DNA of 6,632 nucleotides from Gallionella sp. (lineage in GTDB: Bacteria > Pseudomonadota > Gammaproteobacteria > Burkholderiales > Gallionellaceae): assembly GCA_029850565.1 (NCBI GenBank), contig JARCRR010000046.1:1-6632 (forward strand), read 5' to 3'. Below are positions 5,157 through 6,632 of this stretch, one piece after another. Both the position numbers and the translations under genes were made by a program. The notes under the pieces are model-generated. The model did not search any database. It saw nothing but the letters and a program-made list of their open reading frames with translations, and had not been told where the DNA came from. How positions within the stretch are numbered: position 1 is the first letter of the stretch; each line of letters begins with the position of its first letter.

Positions 5157-5437
5157 TTCCAACCTCCTTGGTCATACTCTTTGTGCGTCAATACGGCTCG
5201 GATGAACAGTCGCCCCGTGTTGAAGTGAATCGCGGCGATCAGTCGCAGCTTGTTTCCACCAATGTCGAATACGAATACATCGCCGACTTTATCGGTGCTG
5301 GGAAAGAGTGCTTTCATTTCGGAAAAGCTTCGCCACTCTGCCTTTTTGCACAAGCGATACCACTGATCTAAGGCTGAGGCGCATTGTGGATGCGTCTGCT
5401 GTGCAGTCACGACACGGCGGTGGGTGATGATGTGCAT
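5153..5437 (-). CDS. higB: HigB mRNA interferase toxin
   Basis: The 94-residue RelE-superfamily protein is of the classical HigB family. Family features are the start MHIITHRRV, WRSFSEMKALFPSTDKVGDVFVFDIGGNKLRLIAAI, and the C-terminal FIRAVLTHKEYD with conserved H85, K86 and Y88. HigB cuts mRNA on the ribosome and is held inactive by HigA. ATG 5437 has no Shine-Dalgarno sequence, and a -10 box ends 7 bases before it, so the transcript is predicted to be leaderless. The TGA stop (5153-5155) overlaps the higA ATG. The core motifs are intact. mfd ends 53 bases upstream on the same strand with no clear terminator, so readthrough from mfd is possible. Confidence 0.93.
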   Translation of the reverse strand: MHIITHRRVVTAQQTHPQCASALDQWYRLCKKAEWRSFSEMKALFPSTDKVGDVFVFDIGGNKLRLIAAIHFNTGRLFIRAVLTHKEYDQGGWK

Positions 5438-5444
5438 GGAGTGT

Positions 5445-5472
5445 AGTATATCTCAATAAGAGATATTGACAA
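5445..5472 (-). promoter_or_regulatory. higBA promoter
   Basis: On the minus strand, TTGTCA (5467-5472, 5 of 6) and TATACT (5445-5450, 5 of 6) are 16 bases apart. Seven bases separate the -10 box from the higB ATG at 5437, so the start of transcription should fall at or within a base or two of the ATG. The spacer is filled by an inverted repeat. Confidence 0.7.
5448..5466. promoter_or_regulatory. Inverted repeat in the higBA promoter, likely HigA operator
   Basis: ATATCTC (5448-5454), AATAA, GAGATAT (5460-5466) has perfect 7-bp arms. It occupies the whole spacer between the -35 and -10 boxes and half of the -10 box. HigA-type antitoxins repress through operators placed this way; the assignment is inferred from position and symmetry. 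The sequence shares nothing obvious with the palindrome of the other module, which argues against cross-regulation. Confidence 0.7.
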
Positions 5473-5490
5473 GATGCCGAATAAAGCGAA

Positions 5491-6632
5491 TTACTTCAAT
5501 TCCCCAAAGAAATTCTTGATCGCCAGCACCCGCTGCTGTAGATCCCCATACTTCAAATCGATCTTCAGTTTGTCCTGCCCTGACATCTTGATGTGACGTT
5601 TGCTCTGGATCATCGTGATGATCTTCATCGGGTCGATAGGTGGTTCGGGGATGAACTGGATGACGATGGATTCACTCGATGCATCCACTTTGCTGATGCC
5701 CAGCGGCTTCGCCATGATGCGCAGGCGGTGGCTGTCGAGCAGGGTCTGCGCGGGTTCGGGTAGCAGGCCGAAGCGGTCGATCAGTTCCTGCTGCATGTCG
5801 TCCAGATCTTCCTGCGTGTTGCAGTTCGCCAGACGTTTGTAGATGACGAGACGTTGGTGGATATCGCCGCAGTAGTCGTTCGGCAGCAACGCGGGCGTGT
5901 GCAGGTTGATCTCGGTGGTGACGCCCAGTGGGTGCGTCATGTCGGGTTCTTTGCCTTGCTTGAGCGAAGCGATGGCGGCAGCGAGCATGTCGTTGTAGAG
6001 ACTGAAACCGATCTCCTGCATCTCGCCACTTTGCGATTCACCCAGCACTTCACCTGCGCCGCGAATCTCCAAATCATGCATGGCGAGGAAGAAACCTGAA
6101 CCCAGTTGCTCCATTGCCTGAATCGCTTCGAGGCGTTTCTTCGCCTGCGCGGTGAGGCCTTCCATGTTGTCCACCAGCAGGTAGGCATAAGCTTGGTGGT
6201 GCGAACGGCCGACGCGGCCGCGCAACTGGTGCAACTGCGCAAGACCGAAGCGGTCGGCGCGGTTCATGATGATGGTATTCGCGGTAGGTACGTCGATTCC
6301 TGTCTCGATGATGGTGGTGCACAGCAGTACGTTGAAGCGCTGGTGGGTGAAGTCGCGCATCACCGCTTCCAGATCGCGCTCACCCATCTGTCCGTGCGCC
6401 ACGCGGATGCGCGCTTCCGGCAACAGCGTCTCCAACTTCTCCAGCATGTTGTTGATGGTGTCCACTTCGTTGTGCAGGAAGTACACCTGACCGCCGCGCT
6501 TCAATTCGCGCAACACGGCTTCGCGGATCACACCTTGGCTGAAACTGCTGGCGAAGGTCTTGATGGAGAGGCGGCGTTGCGGTGCGGTGGCGATGACGGA
6601 GAAATCACGCAGACCTTCCAGCGACATCGCCA
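5491..6632 (-). CDS. mfd: Transcription-repair coupling factor Mfd, C-terminal part
   Basis: The frame is open to the right edge, so the N-terminal two thirds (Mfd is usually about 1,150 residues) lies outside. The visible 379 residues start just after the first motor lobe (AMSLEGLRDFSVIATAPQRR). The second motor lobe follows, with GGQVYFLHNEVDTI, the motif V region LLCTTIIETGIDVPTANTIIMNRADRFGLAQ and motif VI QLRGRVGRS. Next is the TRG translocation motif region (KKRLEAIQAMEQLGSGFFLAMHDLEIRGAGEVLGESQSGEM), and then the C-terminal D7 domain to TAA 5491-5493. Mfd pushes stalled RNA polymerase off damaged DNA and recruits UvrA for nucleotide excision repair. No frameshift or missing motif is visible. 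The coding part is GC-rich, unlike the HNH-like gene, as expected of a resident housekeeping gene. Confidence 0.97.
   Translation of the reverse strand, partial: AMSLEGLRDFSVIATAPQRRLSIKTFASSFSQGVIREAVLRELKRGGQVYFLHNEVDTINNMLEKLETLLPEARIRVAHGQMGERDLEAVMRDFTHQRFNVLLCTTIIETGIDVPTANTIIMNRADRFGLAQLHQLRGRVGRSHHQAYAYLLVDNMEGLTAQAKKRLEAIQAMEQLGSGFFLAMHDLEIRGAGEVLGESQSGEMQEIGFSLYNDMLAAAIASLKQGKEPDMTHPLGVTTEINLHTPALLPNDYCGDIHQRLVIYKRLANCNTQEDLDDMQQELIDRFGLLPEPAQTLLDSHRLRIMAKPLGISKVDASSESIVIQFIPEPPIDPMKIITMIQSKRHIKMSGQDKLKIDLKYGDLQQRVLAIKNFFGELK

Noticed and set aside
5854..6490. Open frames in other frames and on the plus strand across mfd
   Set aside because: They overlap a well-recognised conserved gene and have no family features. 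Long shadow frames are expected in GC-rich coding sequence.

Overview
This looks like a stretch of a proteobacterial chromosome, most likely betaproteobacterial. The partial Mfd protein at the right edge has the character of Gallionellaceae/Nitrosomonadales homologues, and the QorB and YtfH proteins closely resemble what I remember of the E. coli pair. The taxon is inferred from remembered sequence character, not from a search.

Layout, left to right: (1) the 3' end of an unrecognised plus-strand gene (1-357). (2) A plus-strand gene with a TTG start (396-1862) for an unusual membrane protein: signal peptide, Sel1-like repeats, three membrane segments, a winged-helix-like region and a C-terminal four-cysteine zinc ribbon. 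(3) A convergent gap, then an AT-rich minus-strand gene (2006-2521) with a possible HNH-like motif, preceded by a perfect 8-bp dyad. (4) A minus-strand toxin-antitoxin module of the HI1419/HI1420 type (2680-3282). (5) The divergent pair ytfH (HxlR-family redox regulator, minus) and qorB (NAD(P)H:quinone oxidoreductase 2, plus), 3384-4716. (6) A hairpin between convergent genes, then a second, unrelated minus-strand toxin-antitoxin module of the classical higBA type (4755-5437). (7) The C-terminal third of mfd (minus, 5491 to the window edge).

How the parts work together: region 2-6 looks like an accessory block beside the housekeeping gene mfd. It holds two toxin-antitoxin modules from different families, a possible nuclease and a self-contained quinone-stress unit. 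The clearest new observation is that both toxin-antitoxin modules share one control layout despite different protein families. Each has a near-consensus sigma70-type promoter with a perfect palindrome on it. In each, the -10 box ends exactly 7 nt before the toxin ATG, and no Shine-Dalgarno sequence precedes that ATG. Each antitoxin ATG, in contrast, has a strong Shine-Dalgarno sequence and is coupled to the toxin stop codon. This predicts leaderless toxin translation and efficient antitoxin translation from the same mRNA.

No rRNA, tRNA, CRISPR array, insertion sequence or phage integrase was seen. The least described object is the Sel1/winged-helix/zinc-ribbon membrane protein at 396-1862.
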